Shown here in pieces: positions 8,911 through 16,812 of a stretch of DNA of 45,790 bases. The stretch's first letter is position 1. Every line of letters starts with the position of its first letter. Position numbers and translations under genes: made by a program. The DNA comes from Spirochaetia bacterium (GTDB lineage Bacteria; Spirochaetota; Leptospiria; Leptospirales; Leptonemataceae), in NCBI GenBank assembly GCA_021413825.1, contig JAIOPQ010000069.1, positions 1 through 45,790 on the forward strand. The letters run 5' to 3'. Under the pieces are notes generated by a model. The model worked only from the letters and a program-made list of their open reading frames with translations. It made no database searches and was not told the DNA's origin.

Positions 8911-9716
8911 GAATGATTTCAACTTCAGATCTACGCACGGCCACGCGGGTGCTGGCGTTTGCATTGATCACACTTTCAAACTGCGCATTTGGATCAAACG
9001 GGAATTCCCAGGAGGAATCGCTCACGTCGCTTAGCCTGATTCTGGCAAATCTGACGGCGTCGGCTCCACTAAAACTTCGTTTTTACGATCGTGAATCCAA
9101 CGCAACTATATCCACATTCACAAACGGAGCCAACACAATCGTACTTCAATCCCCAGGCGAAATAGAAATTGAGAAGTTAGAAATCTGGACCGAGCCAAAT
9201 CTTCTGGCAGGCGTATTTCCATGGAAACGACTGATGCCAGTGAGCGAACTGGAGGCTCATTCCACGGACGTGGCTGGAAGCAGCTCATCTGCAAAAACGG
9301 CATTCTACCAGAACGCAGTGCTACGGGATTTCTTTCTGACACCCAACGGAACCGACTCGGCCAATCGATCTTACTACGGATTATCAACGTTAACCGCCAC
9401 TGCGATTCCCCCAGGATCCATATCCCGCGTAGTATTGCATGTTAAGCGACTCGTCTTGAACGGAACGTTTAACGGGACTCCGTTTTCCGTTCTTGTAAGC
9501 ACGGCTACAGACCCAGCCTACACGCCCACATGCACAACCACGGCAAGCCTGCGGGGTACCGGGCAAATTATCCCAATTTTCAATTATCAGTTGCTATTCT
9601 CCGGCGCAACCAGCGCGAACTCGACGCATCTTGAATCCATCATCAAGGGGAATTTACAAAGCACAAGCGGCGTCTTGTCCGAGCATTTTGTGCTTTCGTG
9701 TGTGAATTTACAATGA
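8907..9716 (+). CDS. Lipoprotein of the MbnPH operon, unknown function
   Basis: A 269-aa protein whose ATG overlaps the previous stop as ATGA, a sign of translational coupling. The second ATG (8913) is equally possible. Signal peptide with lipobox I-T-L-S-N-C (Cys26), followed by an Asn/Ser/Glu-rich linker. The mature part is predicted mostly beta, rich in Ser/Thr, without Cys clusters except two near residue 210 and one near the end (VLSCVN). I recognise no family. Its layout (lipobox, spacer with a LTSLSLILANLT hydrophobic stretch, beta domain) parallels the MbnP-like protein (LLALAMM) and MbnH-like protein (LLLLALALRS) in having a short hydrophobic stretch soon after the lipid-anchored Cys. 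Likely periplasm- or outer-membrane-facing. Confidence 0.7.
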   Translation: MRMISTSDLRTATRVLAFALITLSNCAFGSNGNSQEESLTSLSLILANLTASAPLKLRFYDRESNATISTFTNGANTIVLQSPGEIEIEKLEIWTEPNLLAGVFPWKRLMPVSELEAHSTDVAGSSSSAKTAFYQNAVLRDFFLTPNGTDSANRSYYGLSTLTATAIPPGSISRVVLHVKRLVLNGTFNGTPFSVLVSTATDPAYTPTCTTTASLRGTGQIIPIFNYQLLFSGATSANSTHLESIIKGNLQSTSGVLSEHFVLSCVNLQ

Positions 9717-10663
9717 GGATTCAGACGTACCTTACGGCGATCCTCACTGCAGGGAGCATGTTCGTCGACCCGGTTCTGGCGCATCACGATCAGCCTGCAA
9801 GTTCTGCCGACAGACTCAGCGTTCCTGAAACCAGGATAGGAATGAGTGTTGATTCTCAGCGCGGCGCCCTCGAGAACCGTAACGTTTTCACAACAACGTT
9901 ATCCGGCGAATATGCATTCTTTCCAGGATTACTTTCAGCCTCCCTGTCTGCTCCGTATGTGTACTTTGATCAGAAAGACAGAGCAGATGCAGGACGATAT
10001 GGCAAACCCAGAGCGGCTGTAACGTATATGCCCATGAACTCGAAGTTCCTTCTGGGATTTCGCGGTGGAATCGGGTTTCCTACGGGGCCCGACACCGATC
10101 ATTTCACGACTGAAGATTACTGGGATGGCAGCGTTGCAGCACAGGCGGGATTTCGCTTGAGCCCGTTTGTATTTCTGGTGAGCGGCTCGGGATTGTTTCC
10201 CCAGGCCCATACTCCGACTAAAACTGAAAACGAAGAAATCCCCTGGTATCTACAGGGTGCCAGACCGCAGACTGTCAGAGAAATTGAACTAAAGAAAGTT
10301 ACGACCTGGGCCGGCCAGATAGGCTGGGACATCAGTTCGCGCTTCAGTACGTTCGTTGGATACACATATCGTACCCCGTATGCTGGGACGGAGTATGTAA
10401 CCCATCATGCCACAACTGTTCCGCGTATTTATCGTGAGGTTTCTGCTGGAGTAACAGCGCAGGTTACAGATTCGTTGTTCCTCTCCGTAGACTACCGTTA
10501 TCCGCTCTATCGCGGTGACAATATTCCGATTTCTGAAAAACTGGCCCGCTTGTACCTGAAGCAAGCCATTCCAGACGACAAAGAATACAAGCTCTTCCAT
10601 GAATCATGGACGTTTGCTGCTACCTGGCGCTTTGATACGTCATCGGCAGAGGACGCCAAATAA
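9713..10663 (+). CDS. Outer-membrane beta-barrel protein of the MbnPH operon
   Basis: A 316-aa protein from the ATG at 9713, which overlaps the preceding stop as ATGA; an earlier in-frame start at 9698 is less likely. Signal peptide to about V-L-A, then His-His-Asp-Gln. The rest shows alternating polar/aromatic strands (SLSAPYVYFD, FLLGFRGGIGFPTG, FVFLVSGSGLFPQ, STFVGYTYRTPYAG, SLFLSVDYRYPLYRG) and a terminal strand ending TFAATWRFD, typical of an outer-membrane barrel of the phenol-degradation MetA/transporter type. It closes the operon of MbnP/MbnH-like lipoproteins, so it may let a copper ligand or small solute through the outer membrane, or simply carry out a related envelope step. No TonB box is visible. 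Confidence 0.72.
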   Translation: MRIQTYLTAILTAGSMFVDPVLAHHDQPASSADRLSVPETRIGMSVDSQRGALENRNVFTTTLSGEYAFFPGLLSASLSAPYVYFDQKDRADAGRYGKPRAAVTYMPMNSKFLLGFRGGIGFPTGPDTDHFTTEDYWDGSVAAQAGFRLSPFVFLVSGSGLFPQAHTPTKTENEEIPWYLQGARPQTVREIELKKVTTWAGQIGWDISSRFSTFVGYTYRTPYAGTEYVTHHATTVPRIYREVSAGVTAQVTDSLFLSVDYRYPLYRGDNIPISEKLARLYLKQAIPDDKEYKLFHESWTFAATWRFDTSSAEDAK

Positions 10664-10704
10664 TTCAAACTGTGTTTCGCGCCCGGGGCCCGAGCCTGAG
10701 CGCG

Positions 10705-11256
10705 TTATACAATGACTTTAGTTCGATTGGCTTCAAGCATATCAAGCTCATCGTTATAGCCAAACTTGGTAGGATCTTTTAGCCGATCGACGTAGAGCAC
10801 ACCGTCCAGGTGATCGCATTCATGCTGATAGACAACAGCATCAAAGCCCTCGATAATCTTGTCGTGGAAGGTTTCGTTCTCATCATAATACTTCAATCGA
10901 ATCTTGCGCACGCGCTCGACATAGCCACGCATATCAGGAACAGAAAGACAACCTTCCCAGAATCCGACTGCCGGAGCTTTCAGGACTTCAATCTCCGGAT
11001 TAAACAGAATCTTACGCTCAATGCCCTCTTTCAATTCCGGGTAACGGTCGCTCCTATCAAATCCTACAATGACGAGTCGTTTAAGAACTCCAACCTGCGG
11101 TGCTGCAAGGCCAATTCCACCTACGTCAGCCATGGTATCAAACATGTCCCTGATTAGTTTTTTCATCTCCGCCGAACGGATCTCTGTAATTGGCACCGGC
11201 TCAGATTTCTTCCGAAGTTCTGGATGCCCAATTCGTAATATGTTTCGCACTGCCAT
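10705..11256 (-). CDS. def: Peptide deformylase
   Basis: A 183-aa enzyme that removes the N-formyl group from nascent proteins. All three metal/active-site motifs are intact: G-I-G-L-A-A-P-Q (48-54 region), EGCLS with metal ligand Cys103, and QHECDH with His145 and His149 and catalytic Glu146. Start ATG 11256. It lies 6 bp after the alpha/beta hydrolase gene and convergent to the outer-membrane protein gene. Normal length for a bacterial type I/III PDF. No sign of decay. Confidence 0.97.
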   Translation of the reverse strand: MAVRNILRIGHPELRKKSEPVPITEIRSAEMKKLIRDMFDTMADVGGIGLAAPQVGVLKRLVIVGFDRSDRYPELKEGIERKILFNPEIEVLKAPAVGFWEGCLSVPDMRGYVERVRKIRLKYYDENETFHDKIIEGFDAVVYQHECDHLDGVLYVDRLKDPTKFGYNDELDMLEANRTKVIV

Positions 11257-11262
11257 ACGCGC

Positions 11263-12057
11263 CTACTTGCTCAGTATTCCCTTAATAAAACCAAAAAATG
11301 ATTCAAAGCCTGTCTGAAAAAATCCTTCTGATCGGAGTAGAAAATCAAGCAAAACTGGATTAACCGTCGTTGGGCTTTCCAGATGCAGACCATGTCCCAG
11401 GCCTGCGTAGCGGATCAGGTGACTGTTCGGTAGATTTTCGTTGATTTCGCTTACAGGAGGATCGGGTAGCCTGGGCAACCGGTCGCCAGCCAGAATCAAG
11501 GTACGAGCGCGAATCATGCCAAAATCGACTGGCATCTGCTTACGCCATTCATCCACCCACTTTCGCGCTACTGGAGCGGGCAGCTTCCCGAGGCGTTCGA
11601 AGGGCCGTTTCAGCGATGGACCTTTGCTGCCCAGCGTATCGGCAAAAACGAAGAAGAATTCATAGAAGAAAGGAAGGAAGCGCGGCAGTCGGCTCATGAG
11701 TGCATGCGGGCTCAGTACGGGAGAAAGCAGGATGAGGTTCTCAACTTTGTCCGGGAAATTGGCTGCAAGGTCCAGGGCCAGTTTGGCTGAATGGCCGTGC
11801 GCAACAATGGATAGCCTGTCGACGCTTCGCACCAGTTGCTCAAGTCGATTGCGATTCTCCGCCACGTAGGATTGAATGGGGCTCTGGTTCCATTCAGGTG
11901 AGCCTGGATGTCCGGAGAGCGGAAAATTACAAATGCTAACGTGACGCGCGAAGAACTCAAGTTGAGCGTCCCACGCGGAGCTGTCCGAGAACAAGTCATG
12001 GATTAGGAGAAGCTGGAGGTCTTTTTCTCCCAGGAATTCTGGTATGCTATTCGTCAC
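11263..12057 (-). CDS. Alpha/beta hydrolase
   Basis: A 264-aa protein when started at GTG 12057. The frame stays open upstream, but that part encodes the tRNA, so a longer start is impossible. Fold landmarks: LLLIHDLFSDSSAWDAQ (oxyanion strand with His-Asp), nucleophile elbow AHGHSAKLAL with the Ser in G-H-S-A-K, acid candidate in LILAGDR, and the catalytic His in GLGHGLHL. The elbow lacks the second Gly of G-x-S-x-G (Lys instead), which is unusual. There is no membrane segment; substrate unknown. Only 7 nt separate the tRNA 3' end and the start codon, so its mRNA probably arises when the tRNA transcript is processed. Deformylase follows 6 bp downstream. Confidence 0.8.
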   Translation of the reverse strand: MTNSIPEFLGEKDLQLLLIHDLFSDSSAWDAQLEFFARHVSICNFPLSGHPGSPEWNQSPIQSYVAENRNRLEQLVRSVDRLSIVAHGHSAKLALDLAANFPDKVENLILLSPVLSPHALMSRLPRFLPFFYEFFFVFADTLGSKGPSLKRPFERLGKLPAPVARKWVDEWRKQMPVDFGMIRARTLILAGDRLPRLPDPPVSEINENLPNSHLIRYAGLGHGLHLESPTTVNPVLLDFLLRSEGFFQTGFESFFGFIKGILSK

Positions 12058-12064
12058 TTCAATT

Positions 12065-12137
<73 letters not shown>

Positions 12138-12226
12138 GGTGCCAGTCAGGTTTTGCCAAAAGGCCGTGCTCGCAATCCCTTTTTGTTCTTGAAGGGAGCC
12201 GATAATATACAGATGAGGAGGATAAC

Positions 12227-13585
12227 TTGGAACTGGTAACGTACATTCTCATAGTGGTCGTCGTCTTCCTGGGTGGCGCCGGCGGATTCTACGTGTATAC
12301 CAGTATGCGAGGTCCAAGAAAGATAGAAGAGATCTTGAAACTGATGAGCAGCGGACGTCACCGCGACGCAATCCCAGAACTTCAAAAGTTAGTTGCTGAA
12401 GACGACAGATCCATGCAGGGCCATCTTCTCCTGGGACAGTGCCACCAGGCCCTTGAAGAACATGCGCTAGCCGTAGTTGAGTTTAAGAGCTGCGTTCGAA
12501 TTGGGCGCTGGGATGAACACGTTAAGGAAATCGCAGTGCGACGTGGACTTGCTCGCGGGCTACTCGAAGTGGGCAACCTGAATGAAGCCAAGAATGAATT
12601 CCTAATTCTCACCACGCTCGAACCAAACCATTTCGAAAATCATTTTGAGCTTGGTAGATTATTTCATCGCGGTGGGATTCACCAGAAAGCCGTTAAGTTT
12701 TTGCAGAGTGCGACCACCCTCAACACAAAGCACGCAGATGGATTCAATCTGCTGGGCCAATCACTGTATGCATTGAAACAATATCACGAAGCAAGGGCGG
12801 CGCTCATTCGCGCAGTTCAGCTTAAACCTGATCTCAAGCCACCACATTACTACCTTGGCCTTTCACTTAGATATCTAAACGATCTGGACTGGGCCCTCAA
12901 AGAATTCGAAATCGCAGAGAAAGATGAAGGCATGCGCGACAAGGCACTCCTGGCGAAAGGAATGGTACTGCTCGATCAAAGCAATTTTGGAAAGGCCATT
13001 ACTGAATTTGAACGCGGATTAAAATACGCTCCAGCCGGTTCAGAAACAATGATTCAAATGTATTATCTGATTGGGATTGCAGCAGAGAAGAACCGCGATG
13101 TCCACAAGGCAATTGCTTCCTGGGAAAAAATAGAGACTATAAAGCCTGGCTATAGAGACGTTCGTGACAAATTGCGCCAATATCAAGAATTCCGCACAGA
13201 CGATTCCGTTAAAGATTTCTTGATTATGAACATAACCCAGTTCGAAGGCGCATGCCGTAGAATGATGGAAAAGATGGGATTTCAGGTTTTGAACCTCACC
13301 TTGAACAGCGAAATGAGCATTACGGCGGTTGGCACGGAGACTGACACCAAAAGCCGTAACCGTGGCCAGAAAACCCTGTTCTATATTCAGCGTGATATGC
13401 TGGCCCTCCCGGAAAAACTCGTGCGTGACTTCCATGAGTCCATGCGGGAAAAAGGAGCAATGCGCGGAATCATCATGACAGTAGGCGACGTAATGCCGGC
13501 TGCAGCAAATTATGCAACCACCCGGCCCATTGAAATCATGGACGCATCGGCCATCGTGCAGCATATCCGCGCAGCGATGAACTGA
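12227..13585 (+). CDS. TPR protein with a Mrr-like C-terminal domain
   Basis: A 452-aa protein from TTG 12227, supported by GAGGAG (12215-12220) 6 nt upstream. An N-terminal membrane anchor (about 3-22) is followed by at least six tetratricopeptide units (about 30-310; for example AIPELQKLVAEDD, AVKFLQSATTLN, ARAALIRAVQLKP, AITEFERGLKYAP). The last 120 residues resemble a restriction-endonuclease-like Mrr fold: FEGACRRMMEKMGFQVL, a strand with FYIQR where Mrr has QCKR, and MRGIIMTVGDVMPAAANYATTRPIEIMDAS. The Asp and Lys of the PD-(D/E)xK site are not obvious, so nuclease activity is doubtful. It is 2 bp upstream of the GAF/PP2C gene and likely part of the same signalling operon. Role is inferred as scaffold. 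Confidence 0.8.
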   Translation: MELVTYILIVVVVFLGGAGGFYVYTSMRGPRKIEEILKLMSSGRHRDAIPELQKLVAEDDRSMQGHLLLGQCHQALEEHALAVVEFKSCVRIGRWDEHVKEIAVRRGLARGLLEVGNLNEAKNEFLILTTLEPNHFENHFELGRLFHRGGIHQKAVKFLQSATTLNTKHADGFNLLGQSLYALKQYHEARAALIRAVQLKPDLKPPHYYLGLSLRYLNDLDWALKEFEIAEKDEGMRDKALLAKGMVLLDQSNFGKAITEFERGLKYAPAGSETMIQMYYLIGIAAEKNRDVHKAIASWEKIETIKPGYRDVRDKLRQYQEFRTDDSVKDFLIMNITQFEGACRRMMEKMGFQVLNLTLNSEMSITAVGTETDTKSRNRGQKTLFYIQRDMLALPEKLVRDFHESMREKGAMRGIIMTVGDVMPAAANYATTRPIEIMDASAIVQHIRAAMN

Positions 13586-13587
13586 GA

Positions 13588-16314
13588 ATGCAATCAAATC
13601 CCGAAAAGGCCGGTTCGCCTATCGTCATGCCGCTTGGCGGCGGTCGTCTACACGTTAGGCGAAATCCAGAAGTGGAGTATATACTGGATCTGGTGCTCGA
13701 TGAGGCGCGTCGTCTGGTCCAGGCCAAGCAGGGAAACTTCTATCTCTACAACCATTCTGGTGTACTCGAACCATTTCTGCCTCAGCCAGGCGAAGAAGAT
13801 CGCGCACTCTCAGAGGAAGCGCTGCAAACGCATTCGAGCACACTTAAAGGGGATGGAAAGCCAACCATCTGTGTCTATATGGGTCTGCAGGAAGGCGATC
13901 TTGGGACTCTAGTCCTTCGCGAACCGGCGTACTTTGACCAATTCTACGAAGCAGATCTTGCACTCGTGCAGAATCTGGCCGCAACGTTTGCAATTCTATT
14001 GAAGAATAGTTTCCTCGATAATCGCACGCCTGAAGTATTTCTGAGTTTCAAAAGCAGTCTGTTGCTCCTACTTGAGAATGCACACCTCAATCAAAAAATC
14101 AAAGAATCGGACCATCAACTCAAGAGTGTGCTTGAAGTTTCAAACCTAATCAACTCCTCGCGCGAATTGTCTGAAATGATTCAAACCGTGCTCTACAGTG
14201 CAAAGCGTGTGATCCGCGCAGAGAGCGCCAGTTTGTTCCTGGTAGATGAAGCCACTGGCGAATTATATTTTGAAATCATCGCAGGTGATAAGAAAGACCT
14301 CAAAGGATTTAGAATTCCGCGCGGCCAGGGAATTGCCGGAATCACAGCAGCCAGCAAGAAATCACTCATTGTAAACGATGCACAAACGGACAGTCGCGTA
14401 TTCCGCCAGGTAGATCAGGTTTCGCAGGAAGTTACACGGAACATTCTCGCATCTCCGCTTGTAATTGAAGGAGAGGCTATTGGCGTAATTGAAGTAATTA
14501 ATACAATTGATCGACCTGCTTTCTCCGAACATGACATGGAAATCTTTGAAAGTTTTTCAGATTCCGTAGCGATCGCTCTGCAACGTAGACGTCTTCTGGA
14601 TAATATTCAGCGTACAAACGTAGAGCTTGAACGCAGACTGCGTGAAATTACAAGCTTGCATGCGGTTGCCGCAGCACAAACTGAAGAACGTTCACTCGAT
14701 GATTTGTTTGTGCGTGTTCTTGAAATCGTGCGTGATGATTTGAAAGTTGGCAGGGCATCGATCTTGCTCGGAGATCCAACAGGTAAGCTAAAAATTGCGG
14801 CAAGTGTTGGGGATTACGGCGATAACGAAGACGGAAATCCTGGAAGTCTGGCGCATCATGTGTTCACTACCAATAGACCTATCTTCATTGAAGATTTCAG
14901 AAACTCTCCGTCAAACATTACAAGCCTGGCCAATCCAGACCGCTATCATTCGCAATCATGTATTCTACTTCCATTAGCCCCACCCTCGGGAACTCCGTTT
15001 GGAGTAATCTGCCTAACTGAACCGGCTGCAGGAAAATTCCTCGAAGAGGACTATCGGCTGCTCCTTACTATTGCTTCACAGATCGTAAAAGGCTATGAGA
15101 ACTTCATGCTAAACGATCAAATGATGGTGAAACGATCGCTTGAAAAGGAAATGGAAATCACGTCGCGCATTCAGCGAAATATTCTTCCGTTGCGCAAACC
15201 GCAGCATTTGCACCTGGATATGTCGGCAAAATCAGTCATGGCAAAAACGACTGGTGGAGATTTCTACGACTACTATGTGCACACTCCAAACGGGGACGTT
15301 TCTTTTCTTGTAGCAGACGTTTCCGGGAAGTCGCTACCAGCAGCGCTGTTTATGGCTGTTTCCAGCTCGATTTTGCGCACAATCATTCGCCAGGAATTTG
15401 AGCCTACTAGAGTTCTGGCCCAGGCCAACGATCTTCTATTTGAAGAATCCCAGTCGGGAATGTTTGTAACCGTATTTTTGTGCCGCTACGATCCTGGCTC
15501 CGGGAAGCTCAGATACGCATCTGCCGGGCACAATGAAATGCTCCTCATGCATGAAGATGGAACCTACGAGGTCCTGTCCGGCAAGGGATCGCCCCTGGGA
15601 GTGCTTCCTGCCTACAAACAGAAATACCTGGGTGGCACAACTCCTGTGCGCGATGGAGACCTGTTGGTTCTATTCACTGATGGCGTATTCGAAGCTGTAG
15701 ATCGGGCTGGAAATGAGTTCGGCATGGACCGATTGATGGATCTATTGCAAGAAGTCAGACACAAGACCCCGGACGAAATCGTAGAATCGGTCTACCGGAA
15801 GGTAATTGAGTTCTCCGGAAGCGAGCTCCAGTATGACGACTTTACTATGCTGGTTTCCAGGTTCTTTGGAACAATTCGCGACAAGAAGGACTACAAGATT
15901 TCCCTACCTGCTCGCGTTGAAAGTGTGCCTGTTCTTCGTGATTTTATCTTGAATGCATGCCAGCGGCATGGGCTGGCCGGCCAGGATCTAGAAGATGTTC
16001 TGCTCGTCTCTGACGAGGCGGCCACAAATATTGTCCTGCATGCTTACAAAGGCGCCGGGGATGCGCCAGATTTTGACTGCGAGATCGAAATTGAATCTGG
16101 AAACATGTTTAGAATCGAACTTCGCGATCATGGAATCCCATTCAGAAGAGATGAAGTCCCGGGACCAGATATACGAGAAAACATGGCGGGGCGTCGCCGC
16201 GGTGGTTTTGGAGTTTACTTGATTAAATCCTTGATGGACAGTGTTGAATATCACAGAAAAGATGATGTTAATTACTTTGTGGCGCAAAAGGCCCTAAAAA
16301 AAGACGAATCGTAG
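13588..16314 (+). CDS. GAF-PP2C-HATPase anti-sigma regulator (RsbU/RsbW fusion type)
   Basis: A 908-aa cytoplasmic regulator. Three GAF-like sensor domains lie at about 25-145, 180-335 and 365-505 (middle one clearest: ESASLFLVDEATGELYFEI, ASPLVIEGEAIGVIEVIN). A coiled linker with ITSRIQRNILP leads to a SpoIIE-type PP2C phosphatase (about 512-755) with its metal aspartates in GGDFYDYY, VADVSGKS, LFTDGVFE and YDDFTMLV. The C-terminus (about 770-905) is a GHKL ATPase of RsbW type: N-box DEAATNIVLHAY, G1 DHGIPF and RRGGFGVYLIKSLMD. The protein could both phosphorylate and dephosphorylate the STAS partner encoded 10 bp downstream. Typical of Leptospira-like spirochaetes. The ligand of the GAF domains is unknown. 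Confidence 0.93.
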   Translation: MQSNPEKAGSPIVMPLGGGRLHVRRNPEVEYILDLVLDEARRLVQAKQGNFYLYNHSGVLEPFLPQPGEEDRALSEEALQTHSSTLKGDGKPTICVYMGLQEGDLGTLVLREPAYFDQFYEADLALVQNLAATFAILLKNSFLDNRTPEVFLSFKSSLLLLLENAHLNQKIKESDHQLKSVLEVSNLINSSRELSEMIQTVLYSAKRVIRAESASLFLVDEATGELYFEIIAGDKKDLKGFRIPRGQGIAGITAASKKSLIVNDAQTDSRVFRQVDQVSQEVTRNILASPLVIEGEAIGVIEVINTIDRPAFSEHDMEIFESFSDSVAIALQRRRLLDNIQRTNVELERRLREITSLHAVAAAQTEERSLDDLFVRVLEIVRDDLKVGRASILLGDPTGKLKIAASVGDYGDNEDGNPGSLAHHVFTTNRPIFIEDFRNSPSNITSLANPDRYHSQSCILLPLAPPSGTPFGVICLTEPAAGKFLEEDYRLLLTIASQIVKGYENFMLNDQMMVKRSLEKEMEITSRIQRNILPLRKPQHLHLDMSAKSVMAKTTGGDFYDYYVHTPNGDVSFLVADVSGKSLPAALFMAVSSSILRTIIRQEFEPTRVLAQANDLLFEESQSGMFVTVFLCRYDPGSGKLRYASAGHNEMLLMHEDGTYEVLSGKGSPLGVLPAYKQKYLGGTTPVRDGDLLVLFTDGVFEAVDRAGNEFGMDRLMDLLQEVRHKTPDEIVESVYRKVIEFSGSELQYDDFTMLVSRFFGTIRDKKDYKISLPARVESVPVLRDFILNACQRHGLAGQDLEDVLLVSDEAATNIVLHAYKGAGDAPDFDCEIEIESGNMFRIELRDHGIPFRRDEVPGPDIRENMAGRRRGGFGVYLIKSLMDSVEYHRKDDVNYFVAQKALKKDES

Positions 16315-16324
16315 GAGAAATGCC

Positions 16325-16654
16325 ATGAAAATGAAAGAGAGCGGATCTAATCTTGTCCTGTATCTGGCAGGCCGCGTCGACGTTCATCTGGCATCTGAAG
16401 TTGAAGCAGAACTCAGCGACGTGATCAAAAAGCACGGCGATAAAAACCTGATTCTGAATTTGGATGATGTGGAATATATGTCTTCTTCTGGTCTTCGCGT
16501 CTTCGTTTCGCTTATGCGTTCGCTAAAAGAATCCAATCGTTCGCTGCGGCTATGCAACCTGTCTGTTGCAGTTAAGAAAGTTTTTGAAGTAGTGGAACTA
16601 ATGGATATGTTTGATATTTACGATTCAGAAGAAGAAGCTCTTGCCGCAGGGTAA
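16325..16654 (+). CDS. STAS-domain anti-anti-sigma factor
   Basis: A 109-aa single-domain STAS protein. SD GGAGA precedes the ATG at 16325 (a second ATG at 16331 would also work). The phospho-acceptor region is YMSSSGLRVF at about 54-63, where one serine is the switch residue in SpoIIAA/RsbV proteins. A preceding strand LILNLDDVEY and helix VFVSLMRSLKES fit the fold. It is the last gene of the operon of TPR, GAF-PP2C-HATPase and STAS proteins and is followed by a strong terminator. The likely cognate kinase/phosphatase is the upstream fusion protein. The sigma factor or other output is not in the window. Confidence 0.93.
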   Translation: MKMKESGSNLVLYLAGRVDVHLASEVEAELSDVIKKHGDKNLILNLDDVEYMSSSGLRVFVSLMRSLKESNRSLRLCNLSVAVKKVFEVVELMDMFDIYDSEEEALAAG

Positions 16655-16684
16655 GCCAGCCAGCAATTTTCAAAATCATGCGAG

Positions 16685-16715
16685 AAAGAATAACGGCAGT
16701 GGCTGTTATTCTTTT
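16685..16715 (+). terminator. Rho-independent terminator after the STAS gene
   Basis: Inverted repeat AAGAATAACGGC - AGTG - GCTGTTATTCTT (one G:U pair, 4-nt loop) running into TTTT. It ends the TPR/PP2C/STAS operon 30 bp after the STAS stop. Confidence 0.85.
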
Positions 16716-16812
16716 CACACAAACCGCGCGGAAGCGCTGCATTGCGGTTGCGACGCGCGGGTATCTCGCGGGTTGGGCGTGAGGCACACGCGCATGCGCC
16801 AGGAATGTTGCC

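Noticed and set aside
10676-10704. GC-rich palindromic stretch between the convergent barrel and deformylase genes
   Set aside because: Self-complementary GGGCCC/CCCGGG only, no T-run, no stable stem of terminator type.
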